From an uncultured Lachnospiraceae bacterium (GTDB taxonomy: Bacteria > Bacillota > Clostridia > Lachnospirales > Lachnospiraceae), in assembly GCA_937920345.1 (NCBI GenBank), contig CALGVA010000054.1, forward strand, positions 130,560 through 194,559: DNA of 64,000 nucleotides, written 5' to 3'. Below the pieces are notes generated by a model that saw only the letters and a list, made by a program, of their open reading frames with translations, was not told the origin of the DNA and did not search any database. Shown in pieces: positions 18,057 to 26,381 of this stretch (its first letter is position 1; each line of letters begins with the position of its first letter). A program made the translations under genes and the position numbers.

Positions 18057-18713
18057 CTAACCTACAACAGCCACCATGCTGTGTCTCACTACGCTGTCGC
18101 GGTAAGTGTAACCTTTCTGTAATTCCTGTGCGACCACACCGGAATCGAACTCTTCGCTCTCCACCTGCATCACCGCATTGTGGAAGTCCGGATTAAATTC
18201 CTCGCCCACTGCCGGAATCGGTTTCACACCCATATTCTCGAGTTCTGTCATGAGCTGCTTGTAGATCATCTCCATGCCCTGTGCGAACCCCGCACCCTTT
18301 TCCTCCTCCGGAACAGCCGCAAGACCTCTCTCGAAGTTGTCAACCACCGGCAGGATCTTCTCGATCACACTCTTAGCACCAGTCTCGAACATGGCAGTCT
18401 TTTCTTTCTCGGTCCGCTTACGGAAATTCTCGAACTCTGCCATCTGGCGTTTGACTCTGTCTTCCAGTTCTTCGATCTTCTCTTTCAGGGCCTCCTGCTT
18501 TTTATCCGTTTTCTCTTTTTTCTTCCTGTCTTTCTTCTCTTCTTTTACTTCCTCTTTGGACTGCTGCGCCTCTTCCGCTTTGCCCGGTTCATTCGCTGTG
18601 CCGTCTGTCTCTGCGCTTCCGGCATTTTCCGTCTCTCCATCCGCCTGCGGCGTATTCTCTTCGCTCAGGTTTTCATCCTGCAGCTTATCTTTCTCCTCTG
18701 CCACGTCTCTCAT
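18057..18713 (-). CDS. grpE: Nucleotide exchange factor GrpE
   Basis: Releases ADP from DnaK. The 218-residue protein has a charged, low-complexity N-terminus (residues 1-75, Glu/Lys-rich), the long coiled-coil (KEKIEELEDRVKRQMAEFENFRKR) and the beta-wing domain ending in GYTYRDSVVRHSMVAV, the family signature. AGAAAGG precedes the ATG by only one base; a GTG nine bases later could be the real start, which would remove three residues. Nine bp after hrcA, so tightly linked to it. Confidence 0.97.
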   Translation of the reverse strand: MRDVAEEKDKLQDENLSEENTPQADGETENAGSAETDGTANEPGKAEEAQQSKEEVKEEKKDRKKKEKTDKKQEALKEKIEELEDRVKRQMAEFENFRKRTEKEKTAMFETGAKSVIEKILPVVDNFERGLAAVPEEEKGAGFAQGMEMIYKQLMTELENMGVKPIPAVGEEFNPDFHNAVMQVESEEFDSGVVAQELQKGYTYRDSVVRHSMVAVVG

Positions 18714-18722
18714 TCCTTTCTG

Positions 18723-19748
18723 TTACTTTCTATATAAATCATCCAACTGGTTCTTTAACAGTTTCAGATTCTTAACTACCTTTTCATAATCCATTCTCTT
18801 GGGACCGATAATCCCGATCGTTCCCTTCATACCTTCGCCCAGTTCATAAGTCGCCGTCACGATACTGCAGTCCTTCATGCCCTGCACCGGCGTCTCGTTA
18901 CCGATATAAACCTGTATGCCGGTGTTATTCTCATCCGCCAGATTCCCCTGCACCAGTTCGCTCAAGAGCTGTTTCTCCTCAAACGTGGTAATCAGTTCGC
19001 TCGCCCGCTCGTGATCTGCCAGTTCCGGATATTTAAAGAAGTTCTTCGTGCCGCTTGTGTAGATCTCCAGATCCTCATCCGCCCTGATCGCCTCGGCAAC
19101 GGCATCGATCACATCCGCCACAATGTCGCTGTGTATCCCCGCCTGCTGCTTCATCGCCGAGATCATTCCCAGATTGATCTCGTCTAACGACAGCCCGTTC
19201 AGATGTGTGTTCAGCAGGATATTCAGCTTCAGAAGCGTCTCGTCACTGATCTCCTGCTCCACAGTGAGCATCGTATTCTTGATCACATTCCCTTCCACAA
19301 CGATAACCGCCAGGATCTGGCTGATGTCCACGCGGGATAACTGAATGAATTTCAATTTATTACGCTGATACTGCGGTGCGGATACCATCGCCGCGTATTC
19401 CGTATTGGCCGCCAGCACCCTGGCCGCCTGCTTCAGGAGATGATCCATCTTGCCTTCCTTCTCCAGAAGTTCCTCTTTCATCTCCTCCACTTCCCGCTCT
19501 TTCTCCTCCATCATCTTATCAACATACAGTCGATAACCTTTGTCGGAAGGAATGCGGCCTGCGGAAGTATGCGGCTGCAGGATGTATCCCAGCTCTTCCA
19601 GATCCGCCATCTCATTACGAATGGTCGCCGAACTTAAGTTCAGGTCAGTGTACTTGGAGATCGTTCTGCTTCCTACCGGCTCTCCGGTCTCTAAGTAGTT
19701 GCGAATGATGGCTTGCAATATTTTATATTTTCTTTCGTCTAACTGCAT
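18723..19748 (-). CDS. hrcA: Heat-inducible transcription repressor HrcA
   Basis: Repressor of class I heat-shock genes; binds CIRCE. The product starts MQLDERKYKILQAIIRNYLETG with a winged-helix DNA-binding domain (SSATIRNEMADLEELGYILQPHTSAGRIPSDKGYRLYV split across residues 40-80) and continues with the GAF-like HrcA domain. Start: an ATG nine codons upstream lies inside the CIRCE element (19765-19791), so the real start is the Met at 19748 with AGGAGA in front. First gene of the operon; since CIRCE lies directly upstream, the operon is autoregulated. 341 residues, normal length. Confidence 0.97.
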   Translation of the reverse strand: MQLDERKYKILQAIIRNYLETGEPVGSRTISKYTDLNLSSATIRNEMADLEELGYILQPHTSAGRIPSDKGYRLYVDKMMEEKEREVEEMKEELLEKEGKMDHLLKQAARVLAANTEYAAMVSAPQYQRNKLKFIQLSRVDISQILAVIVVEGNVIKNTMLTVEQEISDETLLKLNILLNTHLNGLSLDEINLGMISAMKQQAGIHSDIVADVIDAVAEAIRADEDLEIYTSGTKNFFKYPELADHERASELITTFEEKQLLSELVQGNLADENNTGIQVYIGNETPVQGMKDCSIVTATYELGEGMKGTIGIIGPKRMDYEKVVKNLKLLKNQLDDLYRK

Positions 19749-19764
19749 ACCATTTCTCCTGTTG

Positions 19765-19791
19765 TTAGCACTCATCCGGATAGAGTGCTAA
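19765..19791. promoter_or_regulatory. CIRCE operator (HrcA binding site)
   Basis: Perfect CIRCE inverted repeat TTAGCACTC-N9-GAGTGCTAA, with no mismatch to the consensus. It sits between the hrcA promoter and its start codon, as in other Firmicutes. Confidence 0.98.
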
Positions 19792-19805
19792 CATCTTCTA
19801 GTAGT

Positions 19806-19834
19806 AAGTTATCACTTAAGGTTTTCATTGTCAA
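19806..19834 (-). promoter_or_regulatory. Sigma-A promoter of the hrcA operon
   Basis: On the minus strand TTGACA (19829-19834), a 17-bp spacer, then TAACTT (19806-19811). The start point would lie just upstream of or at CIRCE, which explains repression by HrcA. Confidence 0.75.
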
Positions 19835-19897
19835 CATTTCCATGGAAAAATATTTATAAAAAAAATATAAAAATATATTTGCTTCCCAAACCTGAAA

Positions 19898-19932
19898 AAC
19901 GGCCGACTCAAGTTCATCTCGAATCGACCGTT
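19898..19932 (-). terminator. Rho-independent terminator after the DUF6465 gene
   Basis: Stem AACGGTCGA/TCGGCCGTT with a TTTTTC tail on the minus strand, 35 bp past the stop codon at 19967. Confidence 0.8.
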
Positions 19933-19966
19933 ATCTTCTTATTATATTATGGAACAAATATGTAAA

Positions 19967-20452
19967 TTAAATACCGAAGTTACCTGTCACTTCACCATTG
20001 ATCACATAGTATACCACGTTCTCTTCCGGCTTCACATACAGCTCAACTGTCTTGAAATCGTCCTCCTTCTGATCCAGGTCATATTTCCACACATCCATGG
20101 CAATCTTAACCAGCTCATCTGTCGTGTATGCCTTCCCCGCAAACTGCAGATGGAATGTCGCTTTCACCGCCTCTTTCTTTGCTGCTGTCTCTTTCTTAAC
20201 CGTTTCCTTCTTCGCTGTTGTCTTCTTCTCAGCCGCTGTCTTCTTAGCAGGCGCTTTCTTTGCTGTTGTCTTTCTGGTAGTCGTCTTCTTCGCCGTCTTC
20301 TTCGCTTCCTCATTCTTAGGCTCTGCTGCAGGTTCAGCCTTTACTGCAGATGCTGCCGTTGCTGTCTTGATTTCTTCTGTCTTTGTATCTGCGGGTGCTG
20401 CTACTGCCTTCGCTACCGGTTTAACGATTGCTGCTTTCTTTGTTTCTGCCAT
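19967..20452 (-). CDS. DUF6465 family protein with Lys/Ala-rich histone-H1-like tail
   Basis: A 161-residue protein in two parts. Residues 1-100 are low-complexity Lys/Ala/Thr/Glu with repeated AKKTxxKKT-type words, like the tail of histone H1. Residues 100-161 form a compact domain (ATFHLQFAGKAYTTDELVKI ... VVYYVINGEVTGNFGI) that matches the DUF6465 family of Clostridia. RBS GGAAGGAG and a strong promoter at 20554-20582 suggest high expression. The tail may bind nucleic acid or polyphosphate by charge; that is inference. Stands alone between uppP and the hrcA operon, with its own terminator. Confidence 0.85.
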   Translation of the reverse strand: MAETKKAAIVKPVAKAVAAPADTKTEEIKTATAASAVKAEPAAEPKNEEAKKTAKKTTTRKTTAKKAPAKKTAAEKKTTAKKETVKKETAAKKEAVKATFHLQFAGKAYTTDELVKIAMDVWKYDLDQKEDDFKTVELYVKPEENVVYYVINGEVTGNFGI

Positions 20453-20553
20453 AAGTCTTCTCCTTCCACAATGCCCGATCCGCCGGACTCCAAATGTTAT
20501 AATTACTGCTTTTTCATAAGTCCCCTGTCCACGTACTTTTGGACTCTATGGGG

Positions 20554-20582
20554 ATTTTAACGCAATACCGATGTACTGTCAA
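20554..20582 (-). promoter_or_regulatory. Strong sigma-A promoter for the DUF6465 gene
   Basis: TTGACA (20577-20582), exactly 17 bp, TAAAAT (20554-20559) on the minus strand, about 100 bp upstream of the start codon. Confidence 0.75.
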
Positions 20583-20675
20583 TCAACAATCTGTAACAAA
20601 TAGTTGCACTTTCCTTCCGTATTTTATACGAAATGACTCAAAAAACGCCAAAATTACGCCCATTTACGCCACTTC

Positions 20676-21506
20676 TTATCCCGCCAGTGCAAAGTAAAGC
20701 AGGACAGCCGCACCCAGTACAATACGATACCAGCCGAACACTTTGAAGTCATGTTTCTTAATGTATCCCATCAGGAAACGAATCACGATCACCGACACAA
20801 TAAAGGCAACCGCCATGCCGATCAGCAGGATCACTGCCTCCGCACCCGTAAAAGCAAATCCGAACTTCAAGACTTTCAAAAGGCTCGCGCCCAGCATGAC
20901 CGGAATCGCCAGAAAGAAGGTAAACTCCGCCGCAACGGTTCTGGATACGCCGATCATAAGCGCACCGACAATCGTCGCGCCCGAGCGGGAAGTCCCCGGA
21001 AAGACTGCTGCCAGAAGCTGAAATACGCCGATCATAAGCGCCGTCTGATATGTGATCTGACCAAGCTGCGTAATCCTGGGGCTGGCATTCCTGTTGCGGT
21101 TCTCTATTACGATAAACGCAATTCCAAAGACAATCAAAGCAATTGAAACACACCACGGATTATAGAACAGCGCATCCAGCACATCGTCAAATGCCAGTCC
21201 GATCACTGCCGCCGGGATGCATGCCACGAGAATCTTAAACCACAGCACGAAGATATCTTTCTGTATTACCTGCTTCTCCCCGAAGCGAAAAGGAAATATC
21301 TTATTCCAAAACAGAATCACTACCGCCAGAATCGCTCCGAGCTGTATCACTACCAGAAACATCTCCCAGAATTCCGGTGAAACGTCGAGCGTCACGAACT
21401 CATTAAGCAGGATCATATGTCCTGTACTGCTGATCGGCAGCCATTCCGTGATTCCCTCCACAATGCCGAACAAAACCGCCTTCAGAATTTCCATTATACT
21501 TATCAT
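20676..21506 (-). CDS. uppP: Undecaprenyl-diphosphatase UppP (BacA)
   Basis: Integral membrane phosphatase that recycles undecaprenyl pyrophosphate for peptidoglycan synthesis. Shows GIVEGITEWLPISSTGHMIL (the ExxxE active-site region) and PGTSRSGATI (the PGxSRSxxT motif), and about eight membrane segments. Three in-frame ATG codons occur within 24 nt (21518, 21506, 21494). The AGAAAGG site is only 1 nt from the first but 13 nt from the second, the same spacing that is certain for prmA, so 21506 is chosen (276 residues). Lies 68 bp after the aminotransferase gene on the same strand. Confidence 0.95.
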   Translation of the reverse strand: MISIMEILKAVLFGIVEGITEWLPISSTGHMILLNEFVTLDVSPEFWEMFLVVIQLGAILAVVILFWNKIFPFRFGEKQVIQKDIFVLWFKILVACIPAAVIGLAFDDVLDALFYNPWCVSIALIVFGIAFIVIENRNRNASPRITQLGQITYQTALMIGVFQLLAAVFPGTSRSGATIVGALMIGVSRTVAAEFTFFLAIPVMLGASLLKVLKFGFAFTGAEAVILLIGMAVAFIVSVIVIRFLMGYIKKHDFKVFGWYRIVLGAAVLLYFALAG

Positions 21507-21574
21507 GTATCTTTCCATACCTTTCTTATGATGGCTGCATCGCAGTCAAAATACAATTTCATCCCCTGTCCGCT

Positions 21575-22759
21575 TTAATACTCGCTCCTGACAAATTTTT
21601 CAAATGCCTCTAAGGAGCGCTCCACCTTCTCCGTATCAATGCAGTACGCGAGACGGACATATCCGTCCACGCCGAACGTATTACTCGGCACCAGCACCAG
21701 ATCATATTTCTTCGCTTTCTCACAGAAACTGACCGCGTCCTCTTCCAATGCTTTCGGGAACATATAGAAGGTGCCGCCCGGCTTCACACACTCGAATCCA
21801 AGACCCGTAAGCTCGCGATATAGAATATTCATATTCGTCTCATAGACCGACAGATCGGACGTAAGATCCAGAACCTCAGCCACCGCCAGCTGTATGATAG
21901 ACGGCGGACAGTTATGTCCCGTGCCTCTGGAAATCTGGCTGCACATCGTGCTGATCAGTTCCGCATCCGTGCATAACGGATTCACCGCCACATATCCGAT
22001 TCGCTCTCCCGGCAGTGACAGCGATTTGGAGAAAGAATAGCAGGACAGTGTGTTCGCATAGAATTTCGACGGATACGGCGCCTCCACGCCCGCAAACACG
22101 ATCTCTCTGTATGGTTCATCGGAAATCAGGAATATATCGTGTCCGTATGCTTTCTGTTTATCCTCCATGATCGCCGCCAGCCTGCGAAGCGTCTCCGAAG
22201 AATATGCCATACCGGAAGGATTGTTGGGTGTATTGATCAGAACCGCCGCAACCTTGTCCGTCAGCATCTCTTCAAATGCTTCAAAATTGATCTGAAAGCT
22301 CTCCGTATCGGCGGGCACTACCTTTAATGCCGCGCCGGTCAGGTTGATATAGGGACCGTATTCCGGAAAATAAGGTGCAAAAGTGAGGATCTCATCACCC
22401 GGCTCGCTCACGCACCGCACCGCATGGGCAATCGCCCCCGCCGCCCCGGTGGTCATAAAAATATGGTTTCCCGTATAGTTCATGTCAAATCTTTTATTTA
22501 AAGATGCCGCAATCTTGTCCCGCACGGCCGGAATGCCCAGACTCTGGCTGTAGCCGTGAAGTTCCATAGGATTTCTGTTCTGCAGCAGATCGATCATCGT
22601 GTCCGTAAATTTCTGCGGTGCGGGGACAGAAGGATTCCCCAGACTGTAATCAAATACATTCTCATACCCGATCTCTTTTCCCCTCGCCACAGCGAACTCC
22701 GATAACTGCCTGATAACTGATTTGCCCTGAAGCATGTCTTTATACTTTTGTACGATCAT
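21575..22759 (-). CDS. PLP-dependent aminotransferase, class I/II (aspartate aminotransferase-like)
   Basis: Fold-type I aminotransferase that uses pyridoxal phosphate. Motifs: FDYSLGNPSVPAP, TTGAAGAIAHAV (phosphate-side loop), INTPNNPSG (substrate/PLP Asn), SDEPYREIVF (Asp-x-x-Tyr that contacts the ring) and YSFSKSLSLPGERIGY containing the Schiff-base lysine. This subgroup in Clostridia is annotated as pyridoxal-phosphate aminotransferase; the amino donor cannot be told from sequence. GAAAGG lies 13 nt before the ATG at 22759 and 1 nt before another ATG at 22771; the former is preferred, giving 394 residues. Upstream is the alpha-galactosidase gene. Confidence 0.9.
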   Translation of the reverse strand: MIVQKYKDMLQGKSVIRQLSEFAVARGKEIGYENVFDYSLGNPSVPAPQKFTDTMIDLLQNRNPMELHGYSQSLGIPAVRDKIAASLNKRFDMNYTGNHIFMTTGAAGAIAHAVRCVSEPGDEILTFAPYFPEYGPYINLTGAALKVVPADTESFQINFEAFEEMLTDKVAAVLINTPNNPSGMAYSSETLRRLAAIMEDKQKAYGHDIFLISDEPYREIVFAGVEAPYPSKFYANTLSCYSFSKSLSLPGERIGYVAVNPLCTDAELISTMCSQISRGTGHNCPPSIIQLAVAEVLDLTSDLSVYETNMNILYRELTGLGFECVKPGGTFYMFPKALEEDAVSFCEKAKKYDLVLVPSNTFGVDGYVRLAYCIDTEKVERSLEAFEKFVRSEY

Positions 22760-22875
22760 TTGAATAACCATGCCTTTCCGTAGCCTGCGAATCTGAGCCG
22801 CAGGCACAAATTTTGATTCCGCGCAGTATAGCCTGCCTTTTTATTTTATTCTGCATATCACAATATTATGTTCTG

Positions 22876-25092
22876 CTATGCCTGCTTTCTTACCAGGTGC
22901 ATCAATCTGCCCTTAAAGTCACCGCTGATCGGCGGTATATTAATACCTGCATGGTGCAAAGTATCACCCCGGTACTCCGTCTGCCTGATCTCCGGCCAGT
23001 CCTGTGCATTCTCGATGACGTAGACAGCCTGCGGGTCAAGTCCCGGAATGTGGAGGCGTCTGCTGTGGAAATTGGGTCTGCCCAGCACCTGAATGTAAGT
23101 AATCAGCGCCTCACTTCTGTCCTTTGCCACCACTTCATAACAGTCATAATAGTGATTGTCCGCATAGTGTGCGATCCGGTAATAATCTCCCGTGCGTACC
23201 AGATCATTGTACTTGTGGTACATGGCAGTCTGCTGCGGAATCATATTCCGGTCCTCCTCCGGAATCTTCGTCACATCCAGCTCATAGCCGAACGTCCCGG
23301 CCAATGCCACATAACCTCTCGTCTCAAAAGGCGTCACTCTGCCCACTGTATGATTCGGGCAGTCGGACACGTGCGCACCCATCGTGGACAGCGGATAGAT
23401 CAGTGCCGTACCTGCCTGAATGGACAGCCGCTCTATCGCATCCGCGTCATCGGAGCACCAGATCTGCGGGCTGTAATACAGCATGCCGGCATCGAATCTC
23501 GCACCGCCGCCGGAACAGTTTTCCAGCAGCAGATGGGGAAATTCCTTCGTCATTCTGTCCTGCATCTCATAGAGCGCAAGCACCTGTCTGTGAAGCAGTT
23601 CGCCCTGCCTGTCAGCCGGAAGCCCGTAACTGCCCAGATCACTAAGCTGCCTGTTCATATCCCATTTCACATATTCGATATTGGCGCTGCGAAGAACCCC
23701 TGCAATCATCTCGTAGACACAATCTCTGACCTCCTGTCTCGTCAGATCAAGCACATACTGGTTGCGCGCGAGACTGCCCGTTCTGCCCGGAATCGCGATC
23801 GCCCAGTCGGGATGCGCGCGGTACAGATCGGAATCCGGTGAGATCATCTCCGGTTCCACCCAGATACCGAACTTCATGCCCAGTTTATTGACTTCATCCA
23901 CCAGATATTTCAAGCCGCCCCTGATCTTGTTCTCATTGACCTGCCAGTCTCCGAGGCTGGAATTATCATCGTTCCGGTATCCGAACCAGCCATCGTCCAT
24001 CACCAGCATCTCGATGCCCAGCGCGGAAGCCTGTTTCGCGATACGCAGCAATTTATCCGTGTCAAAATCAAAGTAGGTTGCTTCCCAGTTGTTGATCAGA
24101 ATCGGTCTCTTCTTATCCTTGTACTCCCCGCGGATCAGGTGATTGCGGTACAGATCGTGGAATGTTCTCGTCATGCCGCCGATACCCTCCGCCGAGTAGA
24201 CGCAGATTACTTCCGGCGCCTGAAAACCCCCGCCGGGCTCCAGCTTCCAGATGAAATCCTGCGGGTGGATTCCCATCACGGCACGCATGCTGCCGAACTG
24301 GTCCGCCTCGATCTGCGCCAGGAAATTACCGGAATAGACAAAATTCATGGCGTAGATCTCTCCGCTTTCTTCGGTCGTCGTTTTCTTCTTCCACGCCAGG
24401 AAAGGATGCTCCTGATGGCTGGACTCGCCGCGCACTGAAGAGACGCTCTGCTTACCCTTCATGACAGGCCGCGTCTGTATAATACGCTCTCTCGCCCATG
24501 AGCCGTGCAGCGTAATCATCTCATAGTCTTCCTGATCCATGTCGATGCATGCGGACAATACCTTCGTCAGATAGACCGGCTCCTTCGCCTGATTGACGAT
24601 CCTCACACTCCGCGCCACAGCATCGCTGTCTGCAAAGATACTGTAGGAAAGGATCACCTGCAGCTGCAGCGCCTGATCCTCACAGGTTATCTCCAGTGTC
24701 TTACACTCTGCTTTCTGTCCGAACGTCGCAGGCAGCCCCGGCAGTTCATCCTTGCCGTCATATATTCTGTGGGAAACATAGGACAGCGATACGCCGCTGT
24801 GTCCGCCCATGGTTCTGACCGCCAGCGTGCTCTCCCTGTAATCGCCCAGACCGTTCCCCGTGTACTCCATCGGAAATGTATCCAGGAAAGAAGTTCTGTC
24901 CCGGTTGTTCTGTGACGGCACAAAGGGCGCCTCCGCAGTCCGCATAAGATACGCCAGATTGTCCTCCTCCAGCTTTCTTCCATAATAGATATGCCCGACA
25001 AAATTCTCCTCGTCCACGATTCCGATGCAATAACTCGTATGCACCGTATCTAATTTGAAAACCCTGTTCTGCTCATTATACGTAATATTCAT
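22876..25092 (-). CDS. Alpha-galactosidase, GH36
   Basis: Hydrolyses terminal alpha-1,6-galactosyl residues of raffinose-family sugars, melibiose or galactomannan. 738 residues without a signal peptide, so intracellular. N-terminal beta-sandwich (to about 320), then the (beta/alpha)8 barrel with VMDDGWFGYRND, GIWVEPEMISPDSDLY, the nucleophile Asp in YVKWDMNRQLSD and the acid/base Asp in CSDDADAIERLSIQ. The C-terminal domain follows. Start at 25092 (MNITYNEQNRVF) with GGAGG just upstream; the longer ORF lacks an RBS. It faces the AEC transporter gene across a perfect inverted repeat (25175-25231). No dedicated galactoside importer is adjacent. Confidence 0.95.
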   Translation of the reverse strand: MNITYNEQNRVFKLDTVHTSYCIGIVDEENFVGHIYYGRKLEEDNLAYLMRTAEAPFVPSQNNRDRTSFLDTFPMEYTGNGLGDYRESTLAVRTMGGHSGVSLSYVSHRIYDGKDELPGLPATFGQKAECKTLEITCEDQALQLQVILSYSIFADSDAVARSVRIVNQAKEPVYLTKVLSACIDMDQEDYEMITLHGSWARERIIQTRPVMKGKQSVSSVRGESSHQEHPFLAWKKKTTTEESGEIYAMNFVYSGNFLAQIEADQFGSMRAVMGIHPQDFIWKLEPGGGFQAPEVICVYSAEGIGGMTRTFHDLYRNHLIRGEYKDKKRPILINNWEATYFDFDTDKLLRIAKQASALGIEMLVMDDGWFGYRNDDNSSLGDWQVNENKIRGGLKYLVDEVNKLGMKFGIWVEPEMISPDSDLYRAHPDWAIAIPGRTGSLARNQYVLDLTRQEVRDCVYEMIAGVLRSANIEYVKWDMNRQLSDLGSYGLPADRQGELLHRQVLALYEMQDRMTKEFPHLLLENCSGGGARFDAGMLYYSPQIWCSDDADAIERLSIQAGTALIYPLSTMGAHVSDCPNHTVGRVTPFETRGYVALAGTFGYELDVTKIPEEDRNMIPQQTAMYHKYNDLVRTGDYYRIAHYADNHYYDCYEVVAKDRSEALITYIQVLGRPNFHSRRLHIPGLDPQAVYVIENAQDWPEIRQTEYRGDTLHHAGINIPPISGDFKGRLMHLVRKQA

Positions 25093-25162
25093 TTTTCCTC
25101 CATTCCTGCCAAAAACACCACAAACACATGTTTTTCCACCATTCACGGAAAATGCACGCTTT

Positions 25163-25191
25163 TTGCATTCTCCCGGACATGAAGTTATACT
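25163..25191 (+). promoter_or_regulatory. Rightward promoter for the AEC transporter
   Basis: TTGCAT (25163-25168), 17 bp, TATACT (25186-25191). The -10 hexamer lies in the left arm of the 19-bp inverted repeat. It would give a 5' leader of about 150 nt. Confidence 0.5.
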
Positions 25192-25231
25192 AAAACGGCG
25201 TCCTTACCAGTCTTAGTATAACTTCATGTCC
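25175..25231. repeat. Perfect 19-bp inverted repeat between alpha-galactosidase and AEC genes
   Basis: Arms 25175-25193 and 25213-25231 are perfect reverse complements, separated by 19 bp. Each arm holds a TATACT -10-like hexamer; the right one, read leftward, has TTGGTA 16 bp upstream. The element therefore looks like two facing promoters under one symmetrical control site. No U-tract follows on either strand, so it is not a normal terminator. Confidence 0.75.
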
Positions 25232-25346
25232 TATTATACCAACTTCCCTCTTTTTAGGAAAGTGCCTTATTTATATTTGTATTTCAGAAAAAAAGTGGTA
25301 CAATATCCACTGTTGGAATTGAAACAGAAAGCAGGTTTGAGAAACT

Positions 25347-26381
25347 ATGAGTATCACAGTCGTATTACAGCAGATGGTCATGATCTTTATACTGATCGCC
25401 ATCGGCTTACTGTTATATAAGAAAGAAATGCTGTCAGATATAACCGCAAAACAAATCTCGGGCATCATTGTCAACGTAACAAATCCGGCATTACTGATCT
25501 GTTCCGCTTTCCAGGACGGCCCGAAAGTTTCGCTGCCAGAACTCGGGATTGCACTCGGTATCTACCTGATCGTCTACGGGATTCTGATCGCCGCAGGCTG
25601 CCTGATCCCGCGTATCCTGCGGGTGCCGGATATGTATCATTATTCCTACCAGATGCTGACCATCTTCGGCAACGTAGGTTTCATCGGCATACCTCTGGCA
25701 TCCGCAGTTCTGGGACCGGAATCTCTGATCTTCGTATCCATCTATAACCTGATCTTTAATATTCTGATCTATACCTTCGGCATCTCGCTGCTGCAGAGAG
25801 CCGAGGCAAGACAGCTGGCGGCTGCAGCAGAGAAAGCCACTGCCCGGGAGCAGGATTCGGATGCCGTCTGCGCCGCCCCGTGTGAAGCAGTCCCGCCTGC
25901 AAAAACAGGAACTGAAGCGGCGCCCGTAACCACTCCCCTGTGGAAGAAACTGATCAACGCCGGGACGATTTCCGCCACTGCAACGATCATCTTCTATCTG
26001 GGCAATTTCCGTGTACCGGTAATCGTCTCATCTACCCTGACCTACATGGGACAGGCCACTACACTGCTGTCCATGCTGGTTCTGGGTGCTTCCGTGGCAC
26101 AGATGGCGCCGAAAGATATCTTTTCCCATCCGAAGCTGTACGGCTTCACCCTGCTGCGACAGATTCTGGTGCCCATCGGCTGTATTCTGCTGCTGCGCCC
26201 GTTTATCCACAATCCGTTGATTCTGAACACAATGGCGCTGATGCTCGCCGTGCCCGCCGCCAACATGCCGCTGATGCTCTCCAAGCAGCTCCAGGTAGAG
26301 ACAGACACGATCTCTCAGGGCATCATTCTGACCACGATCCTGAGTCTTGGAACGATTCCGGTCGTGAGCCTGCTATTATGA
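25347..26381 (+). CDS. AEC (auxin efflux carrier) family transporter
   Basis: A 344-residue membrane transporter of the AEC family, whose bacterial members export or exchange organic acids such as malate or malonate. Ten hydrophobic helices in two bundles are joined by a hydrophilic loop (about 150-200, Ala/Glu-rich, longer than usual). Family features: NVTNPALLICSAF in helix 2, FGNVGFIGIPLA, and in the second half LLSMLVLGASVAQ and AVPAANMPLML. The substrate cannot be read from sequence. It diverges from the alpha-galactosidase gene and converges on pyk with a 6-bp overlap of the 3' ends. Confidence 0.9.
   Translation: MSITVVLQQMVMIFILIAIGLLLYKKEMLSDITAKQISGIIVNVTNPALLICSAFQDGPKVSLPELGIALGIYLIVYGILIAAGCLIPRILRVPDMYHYSYQMLTIFGNVGFIGIPLASAVLGPESLIFVSIYNLIFNILIYTFGISLLQRAEARQLAAAAEKATAREQDSDAVCAAPCEAVPPAKTGTEAAPVTTPLWKKLINAGTISATATIIFYLGNFRVPVIVSSTLTYMGQATTLLSMLVLGASVAQMAPKDIFSHPKLYGFTLLRQILVPIGCILLLRPFIHNPLILNTMALMLAVPAANMPLMLSKQLQVETDTISQGIILTTILSLGTIPVVSLLL

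Noticed and set aside
22813..23841. 342-codon plus-strand ORF opposite the alpha-galactosidase gene
   Set aside because: Antisense shadow of conserved GH36 codons.
25175..25231. Inverted repeat as a loxP-like recombination site
   Set aside because: The arms contain ATAACTTC, but spacer length and arms do not match loxP, and no recombinase gene is near; promoter elements explain it better.
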